DNA of 64,000 nt from assembly GCF_024679245.1 (NCBI RefSeq), contig NC_090182.1, positions 37,296,547-37,360,546 of the forward strand. Reading direction: 5' to 3'. This DNA comes from Pseudorasbora parva. Its lineage: Eukaryota > Chordata > Actinopteri > Cypriniformes > Gobionidae. Positions 1 through 12,269 of the stretch are shown here, one piece after another. Each line of letters starts with the position of its first letter. The stretch's first letter is position 1. The notes below the pieces were generated by a model. The model saw only the letters and a program-made list of their open reading frames with translations. It ran no database searches and had not been told where the DNA came from. The position numbers and the translations under genes are program-made.

Positions 1-947
1 AGGCCACTGCAGTGGTGGCTCAAAACAAAGGGATTCTCCCCGAGGGGAAATCCGCTCCGCACGATCACAGTCACGCGGCGATGCCTACGTGCTCTGGTCA
101 TGTGGAAAAACCCGGGGTTTCGATCTCAGGGTCCCGTGTTAGGGGCTCATGTTCGTCGCGTAACGCTAACGACAGATGCCTCTCTCACGGGCTGGGGGGG
201 CGACCACGAGTGGTCGCTCATCCCAGGGTCTATGGCAGGAACATCAGCGGCACTGGCACGTAAATCGGCTAGAGATGCTCGCAGTGTTTCTTGCATTGAA
301 ACAGTTCCTTCCCGACCTCAGGGGCCACCATGTGCTAGTCAGGTCAGACAACACATCGGTGGTCGCCTATATAAATCACCAGGGGGGTCTGAGGTCCCGT
401 CCGTTGGACAAATTGGCACATCGGATCCGCCTGTGGGCCCAAGGGAAATTGCTGTCAGTCAGAGCAGTATATACCCCGGGGGTCCTGAATCAGGAAGCAG
501 ACAGCCTGTCGAGGCAGGGGCCGAGGCCCGGGGAATGGAGACTCCACCCAGAAGTGGTGGAGCTCCTATGGAAGGTATATGGGAGCTATTTGCTTCGGCG
601 GAGAGTTCTCACTGCCCGCAGTGGTTTTCTCTGACCCATCCAGCCCCGCTGGGGTTGGATGCCATGGTACAGGAGTGGCCGAAGCTACCTCTGTACGCCT
701 TCCCCCCGATTGTCTTGCTTCCAGGAGTTCTGGAGAGGGTACGCCGGGACGGGGCCCAGGTACTTCTAGTGGCTCCGTACTGGCCGACCCGAGTATGGTT
801 TCGGACCTGATATCTCTCCTGGAAGGCTCTCCGATGGAGATTCCGACCAGGAGGGATCTACTCTCTCAGGCGGGCGGGAGATTCCTGCACCCACGCCTAG
901 AGATGTGGAAACTGTGGGCCTGGCCTCTGAGGGGGCTAGGCTCATAG
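1..947 (+). pseudogene. DIRS RT C-terminal segment and RNase H, frameshifted
   Basis: Reverse transcriptase C-terminal and RNase H coding sequence can be followed only by changing frame. Frame 1 runs from base 1 and reaches the RNase H strand TTDASLTGWG near 170-197. A run of seven G at 194-200 then shifts it to frame 2, which carries RLEMLAVFLALK and the RSDNTSVVAYINHQGG segment. Near 585 a small deletion moves it to frame 1 (LTHPAPLGLDAMVQ), and near 795 it passes to frame 3 up to 947. The three breaks mean no functional RT/RNase H polyprotein can be made from this copy. RT catalytic motifs would lie left of the window. Confidence 0.8.
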
Positions 948-1948
948 AGGAAGGTCTCTCGGCCGAGGTCGTAGAGACCATCCTTCACTCCAGAGCTCCG
1001 TCCACGAGGAAACTGTACGCTCTGAAATGGAAACTTTTCTCAGCATGGTGCAGAGAACGCCAGTGGGACCCAGTTAACTGCCCGGTTGGTACAGTGCTGG
1101 AGTTTCTGCAGGCAAGGTTCTCGGCAGGGTTGACCCCCTCCACAATAAAGGCGTACGTGGCGGCCTGGGGTGCCTTCCACGTCCCTTTGGGTGGAGTGTC
1201 TTTGGGAAGACACCCTCTGATTACACGTTTCCTCTGTGGCACTTTAAGGTTGAGGCCTGTAATGCACTCGAGGGTCCCAGCATGGGACTTAGCCATTGTT
1301 TTGCGGGGCTTGTCCGAGCCTCCGTTTGAATCCTTGGAGGTGGTGTCGGATAAGTTCCTCACCCTCAAGACTATATTCCTTTTGGCTATTTCATCTCTCA
1401 AAAGAATAGGAGATATTCAGTCCCTGTCTGTAGGGCCCTCATGTCTAGAGTTTGCGCCGGGGATGGTGAAAGCATTTCTACATCCCAGGCCGGGTTATGT
1501 CCCCAAGGTTCCTACGAGCCCACGGGGCCCCATTACTCTTCAAGCATTCTGTCCTCCTCCTTTCACGACGTCAGACCAGGAAGGATTAAATCTGCTGTGC
1601 CCTGTTAGAGCACTAGATACTTATGTCCACAGAGCTGCCCTGTGGAGGAAAACTGATCAGCTGTTTGTCTGTTTCGGGCCCCCTAAGGAAGGGGCCCCAG
1701 TATCTAAGCAGAGAATGAGCAAGTGGGTGGTCGAGGCCATCTCACTTGCTTATGAGGCGGTCGGGCAGCCGTCTCCACTGGCTGCCCGGGCGCATTCTAT
1801 CAGGGGTATGGCTGCTTCTAAAGCACTGTTGTCGGGGGCTTCCCTCCTTGACATCTGTAACGCGGCCGGTTGGTCGTCTTCATTAACTTTTGTCAGGTTC
1901 TACGAACTAGACCTGGCATCTACTGTTGGGGCACAGGTACTCTCGTAA
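905..1948 (+). CDS. DIRS tyrosine recombinase ORF (open frame)
   Basis: This open frame encodes a phage-integrase-type tyrosine recombinase, which in DIRS elements integrates the circular cDNA. Counting from base 905 it has 347 codons. An N-terminal SAM-like DNA-binding part is followed by a catalytic domain with Arg167 (SSLKRIGDI), His297-x-x-Arg300 (AHSIRG), Trp in the AAGWSS motif and the nucleophile Tyr333 (VRFYELD), so the catalytic set looks complete. The start is uncertain: base 905 is GTG, and the ORF overlaps the RT/RH frame, as in other DIRS elements where the two proteins are in different frames. The frame is open although the upstream RT/RH region is broken, so any activity would need RT from another copy. 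Confidence 0.85.
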   Translation: METVGLASEGARLIEEGLSAEVVETILHSRAPSTRKLYALKWKLFSAWCRERQWDPVNCPVGTVLEFLQARFSAGLTPSTIKAYVAAWGAFHVPLGGVSLGRHPLITRFLCGTLRLRPVMHSRVPAWDLAIVLRGLSEPPFESLEVVSDKFLTLKTIFLLAISSLKRIGDIQSLSVGPSCLEFAPGMVKAFLHPRPGYVPKVPTSPRGPITLQAFCPPPFTTSDQEGLNLLCPVRALDTYVHRAALWRKTDQLFVCFGPPKEGAPVSKQRMSKWVVEAISLAYEAVGQPSPLAARAHSIRGMAASKALLSGASLLDICNAAGWSSSLTFVRFYELDLASTVGAQVLS

Positions 1949-2362
1949 CCGTGTGCGCTTCGGCTTCACACATACGAGACACTTGGTCCTATGGCGTTGT
2001 GGGTATAAGCGTTCTCACAGCGTTTCGACGCAGCTCGAGTTCCCCGAAAGGGAACGTCTCAGGTTACGTATGTAACCCTAGTTCCCTGAGGGAACGAGAC
2101 GCTGCGTCGCTTTGCCATACTCCCGGCGTGTCCGTGATCACTTACTTCAGGCTTTATCAGAAGTTAGTTCCTGTTTGTTTGCACGGATGTTTTATAGCTT
2201 CCGGTCGATGACGTCATCACGCCGACGATCGATCTTTTTTCCGATGGAATGGTTCTACAGGCGCTTCACGACGCATTAACGCAGAGGCGTTCTCACAGCG
2301 TTTCGACGCAGCGTCTCGTTCCCTCAGGGAACTAGGGTTACATACGTAACCTGAGACGTTTC
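1949..2362 (+). repeat. DIRS internal complementary region and terminal repeat
   Basis: Bases 2059-2111 are the reverse complement of 2305-2361 over more than 50 bases, apparently without mismatch. The shared core includes GTTACGTATGTAACC and GAGACGCTGCGTCG. The motif GCGTTCTCACAGCGTTTCGA also appears twice, near 2009 and 2288. In DIRS elements the internal complementary region matches the outer termini and is thought to guide circle formation, and this arrangement fits that model. The 2112-2304 spacer has no coding signal. Confidence 0.8.
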
Positions 2363-2481
2363 TGTCTTTTCTCAGTATAGAAAGCACCATATTAAAAAAT
2401 AATTTCACATTTCTACTACATTAATGACCCAGTTTAAATACAGATTCATCTTCCCAGCGCTGAAGTACCCCTTTAAAGTGT
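2363..2481 (+). repeat. Right-end fragment of a TTAA element
   Basis: This stretch closely matches 59083-59191, the right end of the TTAA element at 58471-59191, including the terminal GCGCTGAAGTACCC and CTTTAA. Its left part is absent here because the DIRS element abuts it. Confidence 0.75.
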
Positions 2482-2944
2482 AGTTATGATGAAAATTAAA
2501 GGCAACTCTCATCTTTTTAAGTGGGAGAACTTTGACAATTGGTGACTGACTAAATACTTTTTTCCTCCACTGTATTTTCCTATCTCTTTCTGTAAATGTG
2601 TACAGGGATTAATAATGTGTTGATTATTATGGCTTGATTTGTTGATTATTATTATTATTATATGATTATCATATTTATCTAAATGTGTCTTTTTATTTCT
2701 GCTCTTCCTCAGTGCATGATGAGGAAGAAGAACCTGAAACAACCATGTCCCAAGAAAACACCATTGAAAGACTTTTTGACGATGTGTTTTAACATTTCAA
2801 TTGAGTTTTTATTTGACATCAAATATATATGTACATTTTACAACGAAATATGCTGAATTTTGTCTGAGATATAAAAGGACATCTTTATCTCATAGTTTGT
2901 CTAATTTTCATCTAAATCTAAAATCACCAGCTAGATCAGCACAA
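2482..2944. other. No gene seen
   Basis: The stretch is AT-rich with short ATT runs near 2640-2665. No coding pattern or recognised repeat was found. Confidence 0.6.
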
Positions 2945-3155
2945 TGCATGCATAAACCAGTCTGGACCAGCACTAACCAGTATAAAACAGCCTGGAGCAG
3001 CACTAACCAGTATAAACCAGCCTGGACGAGCACTATACCCACACTTACCAGTATAAACCAGCCTGGGCCAGCAGCTATACCAACTCTTACCAGTATAAGC
3101 CAGCCTGAGTCAGCAGCCATACCAGCACTAACCAGTATAAACCAGCATGGAATAC
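2945..3155. repeat. Minisatellite with CCAGTATAAACCAGC units
   Basis: About six imperfect units of 30-40 bases repeat the words CCAGTATAAACCAGCCTGG and CCAGCACTAA. ORFs crossing it on both strands are by-products of the tandem repeat. Confidence 0.85.
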
Positions 3156-4486
<1,331 letters not shown>

Positions 4487-4803
4487 ATAACTAACTGCAT
4501 TAGTATGCTATCAATGACTCAAGCCTCTGTTACTAGCTCTAAAAGGACATTTTTGAAGTAGCAATGGGGGTTTGGGTTTAGATGGGTAATAATTTAGTCC
4601 TGCACACAAGAGTGTTTTAAAGACCCAACCTGACAAATGTCCTGAAATAAATAGTCTGAACAATATTTTGAGGTGTGGAAACCATAATATAAGGCATCGT
4701 GACCGCATTACCAACTCCACCATTTTATCAAATAACTCAACGGCCCGTCTTCAATTATTCCTTATACATTAACTAATGTAGTTTACTAATGTTAACACTG
4801 GTC

Positions 4804-5160
4804 AGGCCAATCACATCGAGTTAAGAGTCAGTGGGCGGGCTTAACCATGTTTGCAGAATTTTGACGATTCCTCGTGCTACTTGTAAACAAAGAAGGCCTT
4901 TCAAATCGGCTTTGACCGAGTTAAGGAACCGCAAAAAAGAAAGATGTTTACACAGTTTTGCCGACCGGATAGAGTAAAAGTTGAAGCTACAAACTAGCTC
5001 TGCTTCACCTTCTTGCTCTGATTGGTTGAAGCGCTATCCTGTTGCGTGCAGAGGGAATTTGAAAGACAACCGTTTATCCCAACCCTTAGATTGAGCCCTG
5101 CCAACGGTGTGTTCCCAGACCCAACATCTCAAGTGATGTGCGCCTGGCTTGTCAGGCTAG
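4804..5160. mobile_element. MITE copy, left-truncated
   Basis: The stretch is similar to 35228-35647, sharing GGCCAATCACATCG, GACCGGATA, TAGCGCTATCCT and the right end CTGGCTTGTCAGGCTA. The left terminal part seen in the second copy is missing. It is a non-coding, non-autonomous element. Confidence 0.8.
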
Positions 5161-5509
5161 CTGTCAATGCTATTTTATTCACTTTAAACATCAGATGAAG
5201 TGATTGTATTTCTCTTTAATACAGACAATGCTGAGTTATTAATAAATTACCATTGACAAAAAATTATGATACCGATGTATTTTTAAGTCTAATATTTCAT
5301 TGATTATTGTTTGGTAGCTTGTTGTAAGTCGCCTGCTACAACTAACATGGCGATAAGCCTATGTGTAAACTGACATTAGGCTAATGTAGATTTACTGCTG
5401 TGTTGGGTTTTGCTCTATGTGGAAGAAGCAAATTTATACAATTTTACTCTGTGTTGAACCTATGATAATATTTCAACAACTATTTAATATTTATTATAGT
5501 CCACAGTTT
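5161..5509. other. No gene seen
   Basis: This is AT-rich DNA between a MITE and the LINE. Nothing was recognised. Confidence 0.6.
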
Positions 5510-7690
5510 TAAAAATGTTAAATGTTAAATGCACCTGTCATAACTAGAATGGTCACCTTCTCGCGCTCAGCACCCTGGTACACCAGCGAACTGCGGAAGA
5601 TGAAGACGGTTGGGCGCGTACTTGAGAGGCGTCTCAAGCTCTCAGGACTCACTGTTCATAGGCAAGCCTATAGAGATCATCAGAAGGCCTACGCAAGGTG
5701 TTTAAGAGATGCTCAGTCACAGTTCTACTCTAGCATCATCAACAATAACCCTGGAAACTCCAAGAAGCTTTTCTCCACTATTAATCACATCCTCAAACCG
5801 CAAACTCACTCTTTTTCAGAAGCCACAGAAGAGAGGTGCAATAAGTTCATGACCTTTTTTAGGAACAAAGTAGACAACATCCACTTGCTCCTATCTAGCA
5901 CCTCCGCTCTGCCTGTCCCGTCTGTTGATCCACAGCCAGGGACCTTCCAACATCTCTGCTGCTTCTCCATCATCACACAGCTCGAGGTTGAGGACATCAT
6001 CAGAAAAATGAAACCATCCACCTGTGCACTGGATCCTTTTCCTACAGCCTTGGTAAAATCTAACCTCAGTGTCTTAAGTCCATTCATTACCAAGATTATT
6101 AATAATTCCCTCCAGGCTGGCCATGTTCCTTCATCTCTTAAAACTGCTATCATCAGACCACTTCTGAAAAAACCTACTTTAGACCCAGATGTTAATGACA
6201 ACTACAGGCCCATCTCCAACCTCCCATACCTCTCTAAGGTGCTGGAAAAAGTTGTTGCTGCACAGCTTCAGGTCCATTTGGAGCATAACCATCTTTATGA
6301 GAAATTTCAGTCTGGTTTCCGCTCAGGACACAGCACAGAAACAGCTTTGGTCAGGGTCACAAACGATCTTTTGATGGCGGCAGATGCTGGTTCCCCATCC
6401 CTTCTCATCCTCCTGGACTTAACTGCAGCTTTCGATACAGTTGACCATAACATCCTCCTTCACCGTTTACATTCCACCATTGGTCTCTCTGACTCGGTCC
6501 ACAACTGGTTTTCTTCTTATCTCACTGGGAGAACTGAATATGTTGCGTTAGGAGAAGCTACATCCCTGTCACACAATGTCACCTGCGGTGTCCCTCAAGG
6601 CTCTGTGCTCGGACCCACCCTGTTCATACTCTACATGCTCCCCCTTGGCCGCCTCATCAACCGGCATGGGATTTCTTTTCACTGCTATGCTGATGACACT
6701 CAACTTTACTTTAGGACAAGTTCATCTCCCTCTGCTGACCTCACACCATCCACTTTGATCACTTGCCTGGATGAGATAAAGGCGTGGATGAAGCAAAACT
6801 TTCTGCAGCTAAACAGCTCCAAAACTGAAGCTATCCTAGTCGGCACTCCACTTCAGGTCCAGAAGTCCGTTATCACCAGCATTGCTTTCTCTGATCAGGT
6901 CATTCCTCTTTCCACTTCAGTCACGAATCTGGGGGTCAGAATGGAATCACAGCTTACTTTTGAAGCGCACATCAAACACCTGTGTAAGACCTCCTTCTTC
7001 CACCTCAGAAACATTGCCAAACTTCGTCCCATTCTATCACTGGCTGATGCGGAGAAGCTTGTCCATGCCTTTATCTCCTCCAGGCTGGACTACTGCAATG
7101 CGCTCCTTATTGGCATCCCTAGCAAAAATCTCCAGAGGCTGCAGTGTATTCAGAACAGCGCTGCTAGGATCCTCATGAGGGTGCGCAAATACGACCATAT
7201 CACCCCCATTCTAAAATCACTCCACTGGCTTCCTGTGTCGTTCAGGATCGAGTACAAGATCTCTCTCCTTACCCACCAGTGCATCCATGGTGATGCTCCC
7301 TCCTATCTCAAGGAACTCCTCACCACACAAACAGCCACTCGTAACCTCCGCTCTGTTTCCCTGTATCGCCTCAAAACTCCCACAGCCAATCTCCGTACTA
7401 TGGGGGATCGGGCATTCTGCTCTTCAGCCCCCAGTCTGTGGAATGCTCTCCCTGACCACCTGCGGACTCCACAGACTATAGATACTTTTAAGCGTGGTCT
7501 TAAAACCCACCTTTTTAGCAGAGCTTTTAATTGACTTGCTACTTGTTTAATTTATTTTATTTTATTTTTCGGTTTTATTTATTTATTGTTGTTGATTGTT
7601 TTGTTTTTGTTTTTAAATTCTGTAGCACTTTGAGATTTTGTTTAATATAAAGTGCATTATAAATAAAATTTATTATTATTATTTATTATT
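5510..7690 (+). mobile_element. L2/CR1-like LINE, 5'-truncated
   Basis: This non-LTR retrotransposon has a long RT ORF followed by a short 3' UTR that ends in a small stem (GCACTTTGAG ... AAAGTGC) and an ATTATT-type tail. That tail style is typical of L2/CR1-clade LINEs. The apurinic endonuclease domain that normally precedes the RT is absent, so the insertion is 5'-truncated near 5510. Clade assignment rests on the tail and RT wording only. No clear target duplication was found. Confidence 0.8.
5522..7534 (+). CDS. LINE reverse transcriptase ORF, N-terminally truncated
   Basis: A single open frame of 670 codons encodes a non-LTR reverse transcriptase, which would prime cDNA synthesis at the nicked target. 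Visible RT blocks are NYRPISNLPYLSKVLE near residue 226, the catalytic Asp block LLDLTAAFDTVDH near 298, GVPQGSVLGPTLF near 355 and the YADD catalytic motif near 388-391. The C-terminal part (SRLDYCNALL, WNALPDHLRT, THLFSRAF) is the tail usual for fish L2-like ORF2 proteins. No endonuclease domain precedes it; the first residues are leftover or flanking sequence, and the ATG at 5522 is unlikely to be the native start. The lack of stops or frameshifts suggests a young copy. It should be inactive on its own. Confidence 0.88.
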   Translation: MLNAPVITRMVTFSRSAPWYTSELRKMKTVGRVLERRLKLSGLTVHRQAYRDHQKAYARCLRDAQSQFYSSIINNNPGNSKKLFSTINHILKPQTHSFSEATEERCNKFMTFFRNKVDNIHLLLSSTSALPVPSVDPQPGTFQHLCCFSIITQLEVEDIIRKMKPSTCALDPFPTALVKSNLSVLSPFITKIINNSLQAGHVPSSLKTAIIRPLLKKPTLDPDVNDNYRPISNLPYLSKVLEKVVAAQLQVHLEHNHLYEKFQSGFRSGHSTETALVRVTNDLLMAADAGSPSLLILLDLTAAFDTVDHNILLHRLHSTIGLSDSVHNWFSSYLTGRTEYVALGEATSLSHNVTCGVPQGSVLGPTLFILYMLPLGRLINRHGISFHCYADDTQLYFRTSSSPSADLTPSTLITCLDEIKAWMKQNFLQLNSSKTEAILVGTPLQVQKSVITSIAFSDQVIPLSTSVTNLGVRMESQLTFEAHIKHLCKTSFFHLRNIAKLRPILSLADAEKLVHAFISSRLDYCNALLIGIPSKNLQRLQCIQNSAARILMRVRKYDHITPILKSLHWLPVSFRIEYKISLLTHQCIHGDAPSYLKELLTTQTATRNLRSVSLYRLKTPTANLRTMGDRAFCSSAPSLWNALPDHLRTPQTIDTFKRGLKTHLFSRAFN

Positions 7691-8187
7691 AAATATTGTT
7701 ATTTTTCTTAGAAACACTTATCATTTCACTTCAGAATAAACTAATCCTTCCATTGGGGTCATGCAGTTATTGCTGAATGATGCTGTTGAACTTTTAGGAA
7801 CACAAATGAGTTTTCATTGGCAGAGATTATTTATTTGTCTGTGTTCATATGAAGAAATAAAGTCATATACATCTCGGATGGCATGAGTAAAAGACGAGTA
7901 AACGGTGAGGACGTTTCAGCGTGCACTGTATTTTCAGTGTAACAGTTACATAATACAGAATACTAGCTAGAGACATGGGATTCCTTCTTAAGATTCATCT
8001 GTGGAAAGGACGAAACAGAAGAAGAACAAGAGGAGGATGAAGCCAAGCAAGAGACATGATTAAGTGTTGTGTTGAATAAGTGAAGATTCGATGCATCAAT
8101 ATGCGGAGCCGGATTCGACCACCGATCTCAAAGTCGGGACTAGGATCATACCATTTTGGCAAAATGGGGGTGCTTAATATTTTAAAG
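7691..8187. other. No gene; a dispersed repeat near 8082-8128
   Basis: There is no coding evidence. Bases 8082-8128 recur in reverse orientation at about 29564-29609, so at least this part is a repeat. Confidence 0.6.
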
Positions 8188-8377
8188 CCATGGACAGGCG
8201 CCGAATGCCGCAGCTGGTGTGTGTACACTCATTGAAAACGTGTTTGAATTTTAAAGACGTGGTGCGGTGGGGCACACACCGGACACGAAGCTCAGCGCCG
8301 CGCCACGTCTTTAAAATTCTAACACGTTTTCAATGAGTGTACACACACCGGCGGCGGCATTCGGCGCCTGTCCATGG
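8188..8377. repeat. 190-bp imperfect palindrome
   Basis: The arms begin with CCATGGACAGGCGCCGAATG on each strand and pair for roughly 80 bases with only a few mismatches, around a short centre near 8275-8300. It lies 48 bases from the next TTAA element. Confidence 0.88.
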
Positions 8378-8424
8378 CGACTCAGGAAGTTGTTTAAAAT
8401 CCTGCTGCGCCACAGAGCGCCATT

Positions 8425-9602
8425 TTAAAGGGGGGGTGAAATGCTGTTTCATGCATACTGAGCTTTTTACACTGTTAAACACTTGGATTCCCATCCTAAA
8501 CATAGACAAAGTTTCAAAAACTAATGTTGGACGTTTGATGGAGTATTTCTGTGTTAAAAATACTCCTTCCGGTTTCTCACAAGTTTCGGCGAGTTTTTTT
8601 CGAGTATGGGTCTATTTGACGTTAAATAGAGCGGAAGGTCCTTGTATGGGCTGTACGGGCTCTTCTCCCGGAAGGGTGCGCGCGCGTCACTAGAGGGAGA
8701 GAGAGGAAATGCACGCTGTAAACAGTCTCTCAGCTGCAGATCCAGTCGTCCGTGAACACTTATGTGGCGCGCCGTGCTACACTTTATTCCTATGGGTGAC
8801 GTCGAGCGGCTTCAGCACAGCATTCCGGGAAGGCAGCGCTGCATTTGAACCGATTTGAACGCAGAAATGACGGGAAGCTTCAAGGCATCGCTTCAGTCGC
8901 GTCGCAAAGTGGATTTCCACGGTCACTGCTGTCACAGGACTTCACCAAATCATACCAAAGAAGTGTGTTTTTGACAGAGCGGTCCTGCTTTGGAAGATGC
9001 CGGTGAGTAAATCAACTTCAAATGTCTCTGCTATTGGCTACCGTCGCATGAGTAAACATCAGTAAACGATACGATCGCGTGCTTCGTCATTCAAATGCGC
9101 TAACGGTTACTCCATTGTTGTTCTGTATAACGTTACACTAGTCTGACTCTGACGTGCAAAACCGTTTTGCTTGCTACCTCTAAGGTCTAGTCACATACAA
9201 TAGTCCATAAACCGAATCATGTCCTCATAAACTGCACACAAAGGCCCCTAAATACAGTACATACCACAGAGATGGACATCCTGATGTTGCCGTTTCTCCT
9301 GTTCAATTTATTTCAGCCTCAGATTTGATTGTGGATCATTATCTGTATTAGCTGAGATAGATGGGTTTCTCCACGCTTGAGGACGTCACCGCTTTGCGCG
9401 CTCATCATTCTTTAGCTCCGCCCACACGATACGCCTCCAGGCGCTCGGTTTTTTCCGGAAAGACTCGGTACAGCCCATATTTCTTTTATAAATATGATAA
9501 AACTAAAGACTTTTCGGAGATATGAAGGATGCAATACTACTCTATAGGTACTCAAGATTGACATGAGATTGACTGAAACTGAGTGTTTCACCCCCCCTTT
9601 AA
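8425..9602 (+). mobile_element. Non-autonomous TTAA element, G7-ended, copy 1
   Basis: The element is bounded by TTAA on both sides with terminal inverted repeats AAAGGGGGGGTGAAA and TTTCACCCCCCCTTT. Subterminal parts are also inverted: CGAGTATGGG and TATGGGCTGTACGGGC on the left face CGGTACAGCCCATA on the right. No transposase is encoded. TTAA target duplications are known for piggyBac and Kolobok transposons, so mobilisation by one of these is inferred. A second copy begins at 18476. Confidence 0.88.
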
Positions 9603-10098
9603 GATTTTATATTACATTTATATTATATTTCCCTCAAATCGTCAATACTGATTTCATCCTGTCCTACAAGATACACCCATCGTGCAGCTCTTCTGTCAGA
9701 AGTTGATTTAAAATTGCGTGTATATAATGTGTAACACGCATCCGGTGTGAGATAGCTGCAGAAGGTATAATCAGCTTAAGATCGTGCATGTTAACAATCA
9801 AAGGCAGGCAGGTATTTTTTTAGGTTTATTTATCAAAATATTATTTTATTTATTTGTGTGATATTCTGTATTTTGATCGCAGCTTTAAAATGTAATGAGA
9901 GAAATGTTTACCTTTTATTTAACCCTAAATAAGAAAGCCATTGTCAGTGCATCTGTAAGTTTGCAGGCAGTTTTGATTGCTTTATTAAAATTAGTTGCTG
10001 TGTGCAGTGTGTAAAGGAAAATAAAAGTAGTTTTACCCTCCTGCTGACTAGTGTCATGCCCCTCCCAATCCATTCACACACACGTAGATGATTTTAGA
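9603..10098. other. No gene seen
   Basis: No coding signal or recognised repeat was found. Confidence 0.55.
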
Positions 10099-10392
10099 GC
10101 CCGATCTCACGAAAATGCGTATAAATAGTACGAGTTTGCAATCTTGTGGAATCTATACGCCAAAATGAGTTTTGGCGTGCGTATGGTACGCGTTTTTTCG
10201 CGTGCATATGATACGCACTTTATGGCATATTATACATACGAACCCCCCACCCCACCACCCTAAACCTACCCAAGAGCGTGTCATATGCACGCCATAAAGT
10301 GCGTATCATATGCACGCAAAAAACTGCGTAGCATTTGCATATCCATTCCACGAGATTTCACACTTATTTATATGCATGGCCATGAGATCGTG
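10099..10392. mobile_element. Near-palindromic MITE, copy 1
   Basis: The outer arms read GATCTCACGAAAATGCG on the left and CCATGAGATCG on the right. Inner arms share GCGTGCATATGATACGCAC and its complement around a C-rich centre containing CCTAAACCTACCC. Related copies lie at 20248-20571 (inverted) and 61183-61335 (one arm). Confidence 0.85.
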
Positions 10393-12198
10393 TTGTGATT
10401 TTACTATCAGTCGACTATAGAAAGATTTGACAATTCTGATTCAAATGTGTAAATCCTTAGTCAGGGACACCCCTATTTGATTGTGTATGTTTTTTTTTTT
10501 TTTTATTTATTGTACTTGCCCTGTAACTACATGAAACGAGGGGAAAGAGAGCCACTTTAATTTACAGCCTGCACATTCATACTTACCCTGTAACTACATG
10601 GATAATTACCTCTTAATTAAAAAATACTTACAGTATAAATAATTTGTTAATTTTCCAGATAGTTACCCATTTATTCTCCCAATATTACATATTATTCCCT
10701 TATACCAAGTACTTACAAGTAGTATATACAAGTACTTACTTTATAGTTACACTATAATTACCGAAAGTTATGCCGAGATTTCAATTTCCTTACGTACTTA
10801 CGTAATCTAAAGCGTTACCGATTATTTTTTCCAGAAAAATGCCACACATATTACAAGTAAAATGCCACACACATTACAAGTACAATGCATTATTTGTGAC
10901 CCCTTCAAAAATTGCTCTTGAGATATTTTTTTGTTTACCAGCAACCAACACCCCCCATGCCCCAACTGTTAGATGAAATGTGCGCCCATGAATTTTACCC
11001 TGCTCCTCGACTGCAGGCTCGCTTTCATTTGAGACGCCCACATCTCAAAATCCAATCAACACCTGACGAATAGAACCCCGTCCCCACCCTACATTTGTAT
11101 TTGTTCGTTTGTTTTTTCAATGTGAGTTTTTCTGTGACTGGAGTCTTTTATTGCTTTGAGTTTACTTTATATGCATCACATCAATGTAAGTCTTTGAGTA
11201 AAACTTGTAAAAGCGGACATGGCAACAGTTCCAAACAAATCAACACAAAGGCTTCTCCTATTCATTGGGAAATGTTTTCTGGTGTAATCCAAATGAAATA
11301 ATCCAGTCCCTGAGCAGTGTGGGGAAAGTGTGGAAAGTATTGAGGTATAAACAGTGGTTTCAGTCGGGACTGTAGCCCAGTGCCACTGTGGTCAATTAAG
11401 GCAAACCACAGTGTCCCAGGCTGCTTTGTGAAGATCCCAGCTCATATCACAACCCTCCCTCCACAGAGCCAATGGTAATAGGAAGAAAACACAAAACAAC
11501 AAAAAACAGTGCCATGTATAGCAAAAGCCACAGAGTAGAAACACAGAAAACATAAATTGTTCTATGTCTACATACATGGGATATTGTTCTATGTCTATGT
11601 CTATGTCTGCTGTAGTTATACTGGGATTTCAAAGTATCACAACAGATCCAAATAAGAGTTAACTTTCTACTTTTTCTTATATTACATTTAAATCAGCAAG
11701 GAGTCTAGTCTTTGAAACTTTGCGTAACCGTGCTCCATTCTATATGATTTTTTAGATTTGTAATTAATATTTCACAAATCCTGTGGAAGCAAAGGTTTTG
11801 TGGGTTTTTTGCTCATCTGTAAAGAGATGCGCAGTACATCAATATCTCTGCAAATAAGTGTTTTGCTGACCAGCTTGTTGTCTTGCAGTATAATGAATTG
11901 GTTTCGCACTCTCTCGGGTCCAGGAGACAAGCAAAACAAACCCCACACTGTCTCCTTGTAGGAGTATGTTAGTTTCACCACAAGAGTATGCAGGATACAA
12001 GGTCTTAGAGATGAAAATCAATATGTGCTCAGGCACAGGACAGGTACCTTTTCGAGAGGTTACAGTATTATCGATACAACAAAACAACATGAGCCGGGGT
12101 CTACACTTACTTCTGCGCTGCCATTTATTAATGCTGTCTTCATGTGCCCATTGAAATGTTCTCTGTGACTAACCTGTGATACTGAAGGAAGAAATCAC
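10393..12198. other. No gene; possible degraded MITE near 10500-10825
   Basis: There is no coding support; short ORFs are chance. The phrase CTGTAACTACATG occurs twice near 10521 and 10589, and the stretch ends in AAAGCGTTACC, which looks like the GGTAACGCTTT-type terminus of some fish MITEs. Confidence 0.5.
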
Positions 12199-12200
12199 AT

Positions 12201-12266
<66 letters not shown>
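12199..12266. repeat. (CA)n microsatellite
   Basis: This is a nearly pure CA run of about 67 bases. Confidence 0.96.

Positions 12267-12269
<3 letters not shown>

Larger units (their letters stand above)
1..2362 (+). mobile_element. DIRS-like tyrosine-recombinase retrotransposon, right part
   Basis: The window opens inside a DIRS-type element: an RT/RNase H tail, an overlapping tyrosine recombinase ORF in another frame, and a 3' block of complementary repeats. That gene order and the use of a recombinase instead of a DDE integrase define DIRS elements, which integrate through a circular DNA intermediate. The left end lies outside the window. The right end is placed at about 2362, where the sequence changes abruptly into the tail of a TTAA element that also occurs complete at 58471-59191. 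The element therefore appears inserted into a copy of that repeat. High GC relative to the neighbourhood fits a fairly recent insertion. Confidence 0.85.
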
